A program made the position numbers and the translations under genes. DNA of 5,208 nucleotides from Trebonia sp. (GTDB lineage: Bacteria; Actinomycetota; Actinomycetes; Streptosporangiales; Streptosporangiaceae), in NCBI GenBank assembly GCA_030043595.1, contig JASHXJ010000413.1:1-5208 (forward strand), given 5' to 3'. This document shows, in pieces, positions 1 to 5,208 of the stretch (within the stretch, counting starts at the first letter, position 1; each line of letters starts with the position of its first letter). Under the pieces are notes generated by a model, which was not told the origin of the DNA, did not search any database, and worked only from the letters and a program-made list of their open reading frames with translations.

Positions 1-1029
1 GCTCCCGGCCGCGTCCAGGCCGCCCGGCACGCTCGCCACGCACGGCTGCTGCCCAAGGCGGCCGCCACCCTCCAGCCGAAGATCATCGCGGCCTCCCTCG
101 CGGTCGCCACCTGCACGGCCGCCGGAACGTTCGCGGTGGTCCACGCGCACCGCGCGGCCGCCCCCGCCGCGCTGAGCGTCATCCGGACGCCCCCGGCACC
201 GCCCGCGCTGTCGGCCACGGTGCCGGCGCGCGCGAAGGCCGCCCCGAAGCCGGCACCAAAGAAGAAGCCCAAGCCGGCACCGCCGCCGGCGGCCGTGACG
301 ACCGCGCAGAAGGGCGTGAGCGCCTGGAGCTTCAGCGGAGTGAGCGCGGCGCTTACGGAGTCGGGAGCCTCCTGGTATTACGACTGGGGTCCCGCACCCA
401 TCGCCACGGCCCCAGGGGTCAGCTTCGTCCCGATGATCTGGGGTGCGGCCGATGTCACTGCCGCCACGCTCAGCGAGGTCAGCCACGAGGGCCACGTCCT
501 GCTCGGCTTCAACGAGCCGGACCTGAGCAGCCAGGCGAACATGACCGTGCAGCAGGCGCTCGACCTGTGGCCCAAGCTCATGGCCACCGGGATGACCCTG
601 GGCAGCCCCGCCGTCGCCGACGACGCCGCGACGCCTGGCGGGTGGCTCGACCAGTTCATGAAGGGTGCGGCGGCCCGGGGCTACCGGGTCAACTTCATCA
701 CCGTGCACTGGTACGGGGGAGACTTCCGTACCGGCCCGGCCGTCCAGGAGCTGCAGGGCTACCTGCAGGCCATCTACGACCGGTATCACCTGCCCATCTG
801 GGTGACCGAGTTCGCGCTGGCCAACTACGGCGGCAGCCCCTCGTTCCCCACCGAGGCGCAGCAGGCGGCGTTCGTGACGGCGGCCGCGAAGATGCTCGCC
901 GGGCTGTCCTACGTGCAGCGCTATGCCTGGTTCGCGCTGCCTACCTCGGCGGGCAGCGGCACCACGGGCCTGTTCAGCCCAGGCCCGGTCGTCACCGAGG
1001 TCGGCCGTGCCTTCGAGGCCGCGCCATAG
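1..1029 (+). CDS. GH128/Asl1-like glycoside hydrolase, exported or membrane-anchored (5' partial)
   Basis: Probable secreted beta-1,3-glucanase with a TIM-barrel 'glycosyl hydrolase catalytic core' fold (GH128, fungal Asl1-like). The frame is open from base 1 and has no ATG or GTG before the GTG at 136. That GTG lies inside a hydrophobic segment (window codons about 28-47) preceded by Arg/His/Lys-rich residues, so the true start is left of the window and this segment is a signal peptide or signal anchor. A Pro/Ala/Lys-rich linker follows (codons about 63-100), which would span the wall, and then a catalytic domain of about 240 residues. Visible motifs are WSFSG, WYYDW, FVPMIWG, GFNEPD (Glu codon 514-516, likely acid/base), VHWYGG and IWVTEFAL (Glu codon 808-810, likely nucleophile), then YAWFALP and a Gly/Ser-rich GLF ending. 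The Cys in the hydrophobic segment is preceded by Thr, so it is a poor lipobox. Exact substrate is inferred from the family. It ends in TAG. Confidence 0.85.
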   Translation, partial: APGRVQAARHARHARLLPKAAATLQPKIIAASLAVATCTAAGTFAVVHAHRAAAPAALSVIRTPPAPPALSATVPARAKAAPKPAPKKKPKPAPPPAAVTTAQKGVSAWSFSGVSAALTESGASWYYDWGPAPIATAPGVSFVPMIWGAADVTAATLSEVSHEGHVLLGFNEPDLSSQANMTVQQALDLWPKLMATGMTLGSPAVADDAATPGGWLDQFMKGAAARGYRVNFITVHWYGGDFRTGPAVQELQGYLQAIYDRYHLPIWVTEFALANYGGSPSFPTEAQQAAFVTAAAKMLAGLSYVQRYAWFALPTSAGSGTTGLFSPGPVVTEVGRAFEAAP

Positions 1030-1270
1030 TTGCCCACCGATCCGGATGCGTGATGCCTGCACCTGGCAGGGGCCAGCACCGTGGTGGATGGCCCACTGGG
1101 GTCCGGGAGCCGGGCGGGGAGCCGGGGAGTTCTGCGTCCCGGTGTGCGCGGCGAGGCGGAAGGTGCGTTCTGGGGGCTTTTACGGCACTCTGTGGTGATG
1201 GGTACTGCGGTGGCCGGCGTGACGGCGGCGGTCGCGAGTCCGTTCTGGACGGAATCGAAAGCGGTGTCGG
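1030..1270. other. Intergenic gap, no gene seen
   Basis: These 241 bases separate two plus-strand genes. Open frames crossing them are out-of-frame extensions of the neighbours. Besides the hairpin at 1056-1070, the only structure is a G-rich direct repeat, GGGAGCCGGG at 1105-1114 and 1117-1126. The length allows a separate promoter for the membrane-protein gene, but I cannot point to a convincing -35/-10 pair. Confidence 0.6.
1056..1070 (+). terminator. Small hairpin after the glycoside hydrolase gene
   Basis: CCTGC and GCAGG form a perfect 5-bp stem around the loop ACCTG, starting 26 bases after the hydrolase stop codon. There is no T tract. It could be a weak actinobacterial terminator, but a stem this short also arises by chance in DNA this rich in GC. 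Confidence 0.22.
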
Positions 1271-2398
1271 ATGCTGGAATGCCTGCAGTGCGGTGCCGGG
1301 AGTACTGCTTCGGCCATGTCTTGTGCCCGTTGCGGAGCCCCCATTGCAGCACGGAATTCAGCGGCAGCAGACAGCGCGGCTGGCGGGTTCGCCAACTCAG
1401 TCGCGCCGGCGGGTCCTGTGCACCAGCTCCCGGCAAAAGGCCTGATGCTAAGCGGGTCCTGGTGGGTAATTGGCGGGGGTACCGCTATTTTCCTCGGTTC
1501 ATTGCTGCCCTGGATCTCGGTTTATGTCTTCGACGGGAATGTGTTCGGTGCTGCCGACGACCCGAACCTGTTCAAGGCTGTGGAAGTCGCCAACTCGATC
1601 AGCGGCGGTGCCCGGGCGGCATCGGCTGTCTTCGGCCTGACCCTGATCGGCCTGGCGGTCGCGCTTCGTTCCGTATCTGCTCGCGGCGTGTTCGTAAAGC
1701 CGCGGGCCTACGCGTACGGAATCCCGCTCATCGCCCTGTCCGTGCTGGGGATTATCGGCTACGGCATCTTCACCTTGGCGGGCTTCGCTGGATTTCGCGA
1801 AGCGGACGGACTCGGGATTGTCGGCTACGGCATCTTCACCCTGAAGGAGAAGCACCCGATCCTGGCAGAGGACGGAACGGCCGGATCGGCTCACGTGTCC
1901 TTCACGCCGAACATCGGGATCATCCTCATCGTCCTCGGCTGCACGGCTGCCGCGGTCGGGGCGCTCAGCTCCTTGCGATACGCGAGCCCTCAGCCGCGCC
2001 GGGCCCGGCACGCGATAGCAGCACCGTCTGGTTCCAGAGATCCGCGGCCGGGGCTGCCGCATGCATCCGGGCCGGGACTGGACGCCCGCGACGTGCCGGT
2101 CCGGCACCGGTTGACTGCTGCCACTAGCTACCGGCTAGCACTTGCGTCCGTTGCCTGCGGCATCGTGCTCATGGGACTGTCGGTCCCGTTCATGATCGGA
2201 CGCCACAAACCGTCTGACCTGTTCCTCGTGGGCGTGATACCCGCCATTGCCGCAGCTTGGATAGGCACAGCACTCAGAAAGCACCCCGATAAGCGCATCA
2301 GGCGTCTCGCCAAAGCCGGATTCCTACTTGGCTATTTCAGCTTTTTCGCGGTGGTGATGGCTTCCGGGCACGGCGCCGCCCTGAACAACGTCGGATAA
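1271..2398 (+). CDS. Zinc-ribbon polytopic membrane protein, unknown function
   Basis: A 375-residue integral membrane protein. Residues 1-22 hold a zinc ribbon with two CxxC pairs (Cys4/Cys7 and Cys18/Cys21). A hydrophilic Ala/Ser-rich stretch follows, then about seven hydrophobic segments at roughly 64-87, 115-134, 149-172, 214-236, 287-309, 316-335 and 347-365. The first contains LGSLLPW, common in actinobacterial zinc-ribbon membrane proteins. An Arg/Pro/Ser/Gly-rich linker (about 237-283) separates four N-terminal from three C-terminal segments. The last part (small hydrophobic helix, loop, basic KHPDKRIRR, helix) resembles DUF4190-type proteins. ATG 1271 is the only reasonable start: an in-frame stop lies at 1220-1222 with no start codon between, and the first Cys is residue 4. 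The Shine-Dalgarno is poor. Residues 160-168 and 182-190 are near-identical. The ribbon is probably cytoplasmic; no enzyme motif is visible and the function is unknown. Confidence 0.8.
   Translation: MLECLQCGAGSTASAMSCARCGAPIAARNSAAADSAAGGFANSVAPAGPVHQLPAKGLMLSGSWWVIGGGTAIFLGSLLPWISVYVFDGNVFGAADDPNLFKAVEVANSISGGARAASAVFGLTLIGLAVALRSVSARGVFVKPRAYAYGIPLIALSVLGIIGYGIFTLAGFAGFREADGLGIVGYGIFTLKEKHPILAEDGTAGSAHVSFTPNIGIILIVLGCTAAAVGALSSLRYASPQPRRARHAIAAPSGSRDPRPGLPHASGPGLDARDVPVRHRLTAATSYRLALASVACGIVLMGLSVPFMIGRHKPSDLFLVGVIPAIAAAWIGTALRKHPDKRIRRLAKAGFLLGYFSFFAVVMASGHGAALNNVG
1748..1840 (+). repeat. Internal 27-bp near-perfect direct repeat inside the membrane-protein gene
   Basis: Bases 1748-1774 and 1814-1840 match at 26 of 27 positions; the difference is A versus G at 1754/1820. 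The offset is 66 bp, exactly 22 codons, so the frame is kept and the protein carries GIIGYGIFT and then GIVGYGIFT. The first copy is the end of a membrane helix. The second sits in the loop after it, before a hydrophilic stretch. Confidence 0.9.
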
Positions 2399-2428
2399 TC
2401 CGCCCGGCCCAAGCCGTCGGATAACGGA
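2399..2428. other. Short convergent intergenic gap
   Basis: Only 30 bases separate the stop codons of two convergent genes. The 10-mer CGTCGGATAA, which ends the membrane-protein gene (2389-2398), recurs at 2415-2424. I see no stable hairpin with a T tract on either strand, so how transcription ends here is not visible. Confidence 0.5.
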
Positions 2429-3622
2429 TCAGCTCCAGGTCTCGCCGTTCCAGTGCAGGATCAGGGTCTGCGGCTGCGAGCCTCGGGACACGTAGCCGAC
2501 TGCCCATGCGCTGCTTGCTGAGGTCGCGGCGATGCCGTACAGGCCGCTGTTAGAACTTTCGCCTGGAGGAGCTACCCGGATCCAGGCGCGCCCGGTCCAC
2601 CGCAGGATGAGCGGGGTCTCATTGCTGCTGCTCGTGCTGGTGATCCAGCCGACAGCCCAGGCAGTGCCGCCAGGGAAAAAGGTGGCGCTAACGGGAACAT
2701 CTTGAGTGTTTTTGACAGGGGATCCAGCAGGCACCATCCGCCAGGTCTTGCCATTCCACAGCATGCTGACCGCGGTAACGGCGTCGAGTTTAGCGTCCGA
2801 CTCGGCCCCGACTGCCCACAGGGCACCCCCCGGACCGGCGAATAGTGACGTCACCAGATAGTTACCGCCTTGCATCGGGTTGGAGACGGATTTCCACGCG
2901 GCGCCGTTCCAGCGCATGACGAAGCCGCCCTGCACGTATTCGCCGGATCCCCAGGTGGTCCCGCCACCTGTCACCACAATGCTGTCAAAGAAATTGAACA
3001 GGAGGAAGAAGGGAATGAAAAAGAAAGGATTGGCGGAAACGGAGTGCGCGGGTGCTTCGAAGGGAACCACGTACCAGCGGTTCCCGGTCCGGTGCAGGCT
3101 GACCGGGGAACCACCGTCTTCTCCGGCCGCCCAGACACTGGACCCGGAAGCCGCCACGGTGTACAGCAGGGCGTGGACTGCAGGGACGCCACCCTGCCGG
3201 CTCCACGCCTTGCCGTTCCAGTGCATGACCAGGCTTCCCCCTGTGCCGATGCCGACCGCCCATGCGTTGTCAGCCGAGACGGCGGTGACCGCGAAAAGGG
3301 CGCCAGGCACAGGTTTCGGGCTTGTCACCTGCGACCACTTCGTGCCGTTCCAGTGCACGATGAGGGTGACAGGCTTGACCCCGCTAGCCAGTGGACCGTC
3401 GTAGCATCCTGCTTTATCGACGCCGCTAAATCCGACGGCCCACGCGTCAGTGGCGGATATGGCCGCGACGCTGTACAAGCATCCATTGATGGCGAACGAC
3501 GTGGTGGCGGCGGGCGCGAGCCCCGCGGCCGATCTCGCCGGAGCGGCGGTTGCCCCGACCGCAGCCAGCGAGATCGCGGCTGCCATGATGGTGAGCCTGC
3601 CGAGCCGGTTCACTCGCCCCAT
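2429..3622 (-). CDS. Secreted seven-bladed beta-propeller-like repeat protein
   Basis: A 397-residue exported protein. Residues 1-31 form a signal peptide: basic start (GRVNRLGRL), Ala-rich core and an Ala-rich end suited to cleavage near APARSA. The mature part has seven repeats of about 45-60 residues, each with a strand ending in W-[AG]-[VSA]-G and then a strand of the type HWNG..W. The second motifs lie at about 90-96, 134-140, 177-183, 237-243, 288-294, 341-347 and 390-396, and the protein ends one residue after the last. This fits a Kelch/YCF48-like propeller seen in secreted actinobacterial proteins; the role is unknown, perhaps binding. Blade 3 is degenerate (LHRTG..W). Residues 199-212 are a Phe-rich hydrophobic insert between blades 3 and 4. 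A stop four codons upstream limits the start to ATG 3622 or later; there is no Shine-Dalgarno, but a -10-like box is placed for leaderless translation. GTG 3613 is possible. Confidence 0.85.
   Translation of the reverse strand: MGRVNRLGRLTIMAAAISLAAVGATAAPARSAAGLAPAATTSFAINGCLYSVAAISATDAWAVGFSGVDKAGCYDGPLASGVKPVTLIVHWNGTKWSQVTSPKPVPGALFAVTAVSADNAWAVGIGTGGSLVMHWNGKAWSRQGGVPAVHALLYTVAASGSSVWAAGEDGGSPVSLHRTGNRWYVVPFEAPAHSVSANPFFFIPFFLLFNFFDSIVVTGGGTTWGSGEYVQGGFVMRWNGAAWKSVSNPMQGGNYLVTSLFAGPGGALWAVGAESDAKLDAVTAVSMLWNGKTWRMVPAGSPVKNTQDVPVSATFFPGGTAWAVGWITSTSSSNETPLILRWTGRAWIRVAPPGESSNSGLYGIAATSASSAWAVGYVSRGSQPQTLILHWNGETWS
2444..3357 (-). repeat. Dispersed DNA repeat encoding the HWNG propeller motif
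   Basis: The plus-strand 14-mer GCCGTTCCAGTGCA occurs exactly at 2444-2457, 3212-3225 and 3344-3357, and with one change (GCCGTTCCAGCGCA) at 2903-2916. On the coding strand it encodes the HWNG (once RWNG) core of blades 7, 2, 1 and 4. Such near-identical codon use suggests blade duplication or gene conversion, although strong codon bias on a conserved motif would also contribute. Confidence 0.85.
2986..3029 (-). other. AT-rich, purine-skewed tract encoding a Phe-rich hydrophobic insert
   Basis: This 44-bp stretch has 16 G/C bases (36%) and 39 purines on the plus strand, within an otherwise GC-rich gene. On the minus coding strand it gives PFFFIPFFLLFNFF at residues 199-212, using TTC and TTT for Phe. 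It replaces the polar strand that begins a blade elsewhere in the protein. It may be a recent insertion or a local replacement. Confidence 0.85.
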
Positions 3623-3628
3623 ACGCCG

Positions 3629-3657
3629 ATGTTAAACACGCGATCCTCGTTATCCCA
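3629..3657 (-). promoter_or_regulatory. Candidate promoter for a leaderless propeller transcript
   Basis: On the minus strand TAACAT (3634-3629) matches TANNNT and is followed by six bases and then the A of ATG 3622, the spacing expected when transcription starts at the start codon. A weak -35 candidate, TGGGAT (3657-3652), lies 17 bases upstream. The absence of a Shine-Dalgarno before this ATG supports the reading; the -35 is poor. Confidence 0.45.
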
Positions 3658-3659
3658 GG

Positions 3660-3674
3660 GGCCGGGGTCCGGCC
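3660..3674. promoter_or_regulatory. GC-rich perfect palindrome upstream of the propeller promoter
   Basis: GGCCGG and CCGGCC are perfect 6-bp arms around GGT. The element ends two bases upstream of the candidate -35 of the propeller gene, where an activator or repressor could bind. It could also act as an RNA hairpin for transcripts crossing from the tetR gene. A second palindrome, TCAGG-TATT-CCTGA, lies at 3702-3715. Confidence 0.35.
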
Positions 3675-3729
3675 ATTCCAGCCGCCTGGCTCGGCACCCG
3701 TTCAGGTATTCCTGATGGGAGAAGTCACG

Positions 3730-3771
3730 CCCTGTGCAAGGTCCCTGGCCGCGCCAGCCGGTGAGACAGGG
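3730..3771 (-). terminator. Possible terminator hairpin after the tetR gene
   Basis: Nested inverted repeats begin 26 bases past the tetR stop: outer arms CCCTGT (3730-3735) and ACAGGG (3766-3771), and an inner stem CTGGC (3745-3749) with GCCAG (3753-3757) and a 3-base loop. There is no T tract, so this would be a GC-hairpin type terminator if it is one. Confidence 0.28.
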
Positions 3772-3797
3772 TGCCAGGCTGGGCGTTCCGGTCGGTG

Positions 3798-4442
3798 TCA
3801 GAGCCCGGCATCGCTGCCTCCGGCACGTGCCGGCGGCAGGACGGCCTCGACGAACAGGTCTGACACGGCTGCGGCCAGTCGCTGCGGATCCTGCTCGGCG
3901 ATGCGCTCCGGCAAGCGCCCGCTGATCCACAGCGCGGAGAGGCCGTGCACCAGCGACCACGCACTGACCGCGACCACTTCGGGAGGACGCCCGTGCAGGC
4001 GGCCGGCCGCGCGGCAGCGCTCGACGGTCGCGGTGAGAAGTCCGTAGGCCGCCTCGCTGGCGGCGACAAACTCGGCATTGCCGGGGTCGAGCGCGTCCAG
4101 CCGGAACATGACCTCGAAGTGCGCTGGGTGGCTGACTGCGAACCGGACGTAGCCCCGGCCGATCGCGGCCAGCTCGGCAGCGCCGTCGGCGGCATCCGAG
4201 GCTGCTACCTCCTTGATGACGGACTCCGCCAGCAGCTGGTATCCGGCGGCCGCGAAGGCCGTCAGCAGCCCGGCCTTGCTGCCGAAGTGGTGCGCCGGCG
4301 CGGCGTGCGAGACTCCGGCGCGGCGTGCGACATCGCGCAGCGACACGCCGCTCACCCCGCTGTCCGCGATCGCGCTCTCGACTGCGGCAAGCAGGGCGGC
4401 CGGCAGGTCGCCGTGATGGTAGGCCACGATCCATCTTGACAT
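3798..4442 (-). CDS. TetR/AcrR-family transcriptional repressor with WHG-type C-terminal domain
   Basis: A 214-residue helical DNA-binding repressor that would bind as a dimer and release DNA on ligand binding. The N-terminal domain starts with AYHHGDLPAALL, the usual opening of this subfamily. The helix-turn-helix is at about 34-54 (SLRDVARRAGVSHAAPAHHF), followed by GSKAGLL. The C-terminal half has SHPAHFEVMF (104-113) and AWSLVHGL (161-168), the signature of the TetR WHG-type domain. I chose ATG 4442 because residue 8 then begins the conserved YHHGDL and 61 bp remain for divergent promoters. A longer frame from ATG 4505 adds 21 residues but would overlap the start codon of the opposing gene and leave no promoter space. 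No Shine-Dalgarno is clear before 4442. Its placement suggests it represses the divergent methyltransferase gene and itself; the ligand is unknown. Confidence 0.9.
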   Translation of the reverse strand: MSRWIVAYHHGDLPAALLAAVESAIADSGVSGVSLRDVARRAGVSHAAPAHHFGSKAGLLTAFAAAGYQLLAESVIKEVAASDAADGAAELAAIGRGYVRFAVSHPAHFEVMFRLDALDPGNAEFVAASEAAYGLLTATVERCRAAGRLHGRPPEVVAVSAWSLVHGLSALWISGRLPERIAEQDPQRLAAAVSDLFVEAVLPPARAGGSDAGL

Positions 4443-4460
4443 CCGAGCGGTATCTTGCCA
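4433..4460. promoter_or_regulatory. Candidate repressor operator: direct repeat in the divergent spacer
   Basis: ATCTTGACA (4433-4441) and ATCTTGCCA (4452-4460) match at 8 of 9 bases with a 19-bp offset, nearly two helical turns. The first copy covers the tetR start codon and the -35 of the methyltransferase gene; the second lies in that promoter's spacer. A wider imperfect inverted repeat, TTGACA (4436-4441) with TGTCTA (4462-4467), overlaps it. Either could be the TetR binding site. Confidence 0.4.
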
Positions 4461-4464
4461 GTGT
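4436..4464 (+). promoter_or_regulatory. Candidate promoter of the methyltransferase gene
   Basis: A perfect TTGACA -35 (4436-4441) is followed after 17 bases by CAGTGT (4459-4464), which matches the actinobacterial TAGRRT-like -10 only in part. Start of transcription would fall near 4471, giving a leader of about 33 bases. The -35 overlaps the tetR start codon on the other strand. Confidence 0.5.
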
Positions 4465-4491
4465 CTAGTTTGTTCGCTGCCGGGTCGTGCC

Positions 4492-4497
4492 AGGGAG
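4492..4497 (+). promoter_or_regulatory. Ribosome binding site of the methyltransferase gene
   Basis: AGGGAG lies six bases before ATG 4504. It is the clearest Shine-Dalgarno in the window and fixes this start. Confidence 0.75.
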
Positions 4498-4503
4498 ATC
4501 GTC

Positions 4504-5136
4504 ATGCTGAAGCGGCTGTTCTCGTGGTTCTACGCCGCCGCGTACGACCTGTTCAACGGGCCTGCCGAGCGAGCTGGGCTGCGCGAGCAGCGACGCGACC
4601 TGCTCGCCCAGGCCACCGGCGCCACGGTCGAGATCGGCGCGGGCACCGGGCTGAACCTGCCGCACTACCCGCCTGCCGTCACCCGGCTGGCGCTGATCGA
4701 ACCCGACCCGCACATGAGCCGGCGGCTGCGCAGCCGCGCCTCCCGGCTCGGGCGCGACGCTGAGATCCTCGACGCCACCGCCGGCCAGTTGCCCTTCCCG
4801 GACGCATCGTTCGACACAGCGGTGGTCACCTTCACGCTGTGCAGCGTTCCAGACGAGCAGGCGGCGCTGAACGAGATAACGCGCGTCCTGGCCCCGGGCG
4901 GGCGGCTGCTCTTCTTCGAGCACGTCCGCTCCGCCGATCCGCGCATCGCCGCCAAGCAGGACAAGATTCCGTTCCCCTACCCGCTGATCGGCTGCCACCC
5001 CAACCGGGACACGCTGGCCGAAATCGAGGCGTCGCCGCTCGCCGTGGAATCGGTCCGCGCCGGCGAGCTGCCGAAGGCTCCCCAGATCGAAAGGCCCATG
5101 ATCGTAGGCACTGCCCGTCGGCCGGCCAGCGCTTAA
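4504..5136 (+). CDS. Class I SAM-dependent methyltransferase (Methyltransf_11, METTL7-like)
   Basis: A 210-residue small-molecule methyltransferase that transfers a methyl group from S-adenosylmethionine. Motif I is VEIGAGTGLN (42-51), which binds SAM. The acidic end of strand 2 is in LIEPDPHM (64-71). GQLPFPDASFDTAV (94-107) and LCSVPD (112-117) cover motif II and the adjacent region, and EITRVLAPGGRLLFFEHV (124-141) is the usual motif III. After it come KQD and GCHPNRDT (163-170), characteristic of the branch that includes mammalian METTL7/TMT1 thiol methyltransferases and many bacterial proteins annotated only as class I methyltransferases. The N-terminus (LKRLFSWFYAAAYDLF) is amphipathic or hydrophobic, as in membrane-associated relatives. 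Length is normal. ATG 4504 has a good ribosome binding site. It is divergent from a tetR gene that probably controls it, which suggests an inducible role such as modifying a lipophilic or thiol compound; the substrate cannot be read from the sequence. Confidence 0.88.
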   Translation: MLKRLFSWFYAAAYDLFNGPAERAGLREQRRDLLAQATGATVEIGAGTGLNLPHYPPAVTRLALIEPDPHMSRRLRSRASRLGRDAEILDATAGQLPFPDASFDTAVVTFTLCSVPDEQAALNEITRVLAPGGRLLFFEHVRSADPRIAAKQDKIPFPYPLIGCHPNRDTLAEIEASPLAVESVRAGELPKAPQIERPMIVGTARRPASA

Positions 5137-5147
5137 CCAGCCCCGGC

Positions 5148-5175
5148 GCGGGCGGGCTACGGTGAGATCGCCCGC
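5148..5175 (+). terminator. Possible terminator hairpin after the methyltransferase gene
   Basis: GCGGGCG (5148-5154) and CGCCCGC (5169-5175) form a 7-bp all-GC stem with a 14-base loop, starting 12 bases past the stop codon. There is no T tract. The remaining bases to 5208 show no gene. Confidence 0.35.
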
Positions 5176-5208
5176 AGGAGCTGAGCAGGGCGCCTACGGC
5201 AGGCCCGC

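Noticed and set aside
1105..1126. G-rich direct repeat GGGAGCCGGG, two copies 12 bp apart
   Set aside because: Only two short copies in very GC-rich DNA, not placed near a recognisable promoter or start; most likely chance.
567..1445. Plus-strand open frame of 292 codons across the end of the hydrolase gene
   Set aside because: Its composition is Arg/Gly/Pro-rich shadow sequence, and the hydrolase frame carries catalytic motifs through the overlap.
1081..2127. Long plus-strand open frame of 348 codons, overlapping the membrane-protein gene
   Set aside because: It is Arg/Gly/Cys-rich with no domain or membrane pattern, as expected of a shadow frame in GC-rich DNA. The overlapping frame has a zinc ribbon and clear membrane helices.
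3000..3404. AGGAGG nine bases before an ATG at 3015 with an open frame, antisense to the propeller gene
   Set aside because: The apparent ribosome site and Lys-rich start are the reverse complement of the Phe-rich tract. The frame beyond has no recognisable protein pattern and simply mirrors the propeller repeats.
2870..3715. Plus-strand open frame of 281 codons antisense to the propeller gene
   Set aside because: The minus-strand frame has a signal peptide and seven regular repeats; this one is compositional shadow.
3610..4434. Minus-strand open frame of 274 codons overlapping the tetR gene
   Set aside because: Arg-rich shadow of the tetR frame; it spans the gap and enters the propeller start. 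The tetR frame has conserved family motifs.
4443..4505. N-terminal extension of the TetR protein to ATG 4505
   Set aside because: It would overlap the methyltransferase start codon, remove the promoter region and add 21 residues before the usual family opening.
1..5208. CRISPR array, tRNA/rRNA gene, transposase, attachment site or phage module
   Set aside because: No regularly spaced repeats, no tRNA-like cloverleaf, no transposase or integrase motifs and no paired terminal inverted repeats were seen on either strand.

Overview
The window is high-GC DNA with strong G/C third-position bias and genes typical of Actinomycetota. The seven-blade HWNG..W secreted propeller and the zinc-ribbon multi-pass membrane protein suggest a soil-type filamentous actinomycete, but the sequence does not fix the genus. 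There are five protein genes, one of them cut by the left edge. I see no RNA gene, insertion sequence, CRISPR array or phage gene.

Layout, left to right. (1) Bases 1-1029, plus strand: the 3' part of an exported or membrane-anchored glycoside hydrolase of the GH128/Asl1-like type, probably a beta-1,3-glucanase. (2) Bases 1030-1270: a 241-bp gap holding one small hairpin. (3) Bases 1271-2398, plus: an integral membrane protein with an N-terminal four-cysteine zinc ribbon, about seven membrane segments and a 22-residue internal near-duplication. (4) Bases 2429-3622, minus, converging on gene 3 across a 30-bp gap: a secreted seven-bladed beta-propeller-like protein with a Phe-rich hydrophobic insert between blades 3 and 4. 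It is probably read from a leaderless transcript. (5) Bases 3623-3797: a gap with a GC-rich perfect palindrome, a candidate promoter and a possible terminator. (6) Bases 3798-4442, minus: a TetR-family repressor. (7) Bases 4504-5136, plus: a class I SAM-dependent methyltransferase divergent from the TetR gene. The last 72 bases contain only a possible terminator hairpin.

Functional links. The best-supported unit is the divergent tetR/methyltransferase pair. Its 61-bp spacer carries a perfect TTGACA -35 element that overlaps the tetR start codon, plus a 9-bp direct repeat. This is the classic layout of a local repressor controlling its neighbour and itself. The hydrolase, the membrane protein and the secreted propeller all belong to the cell envelope or exterior, but they are not in one operon and I cannot show that they act together. 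I found no convincing new multi-gene system. The most unusual single signal is the AT-rich, purine-skewed tract that encodes the Phe-rich insert in the propeller.
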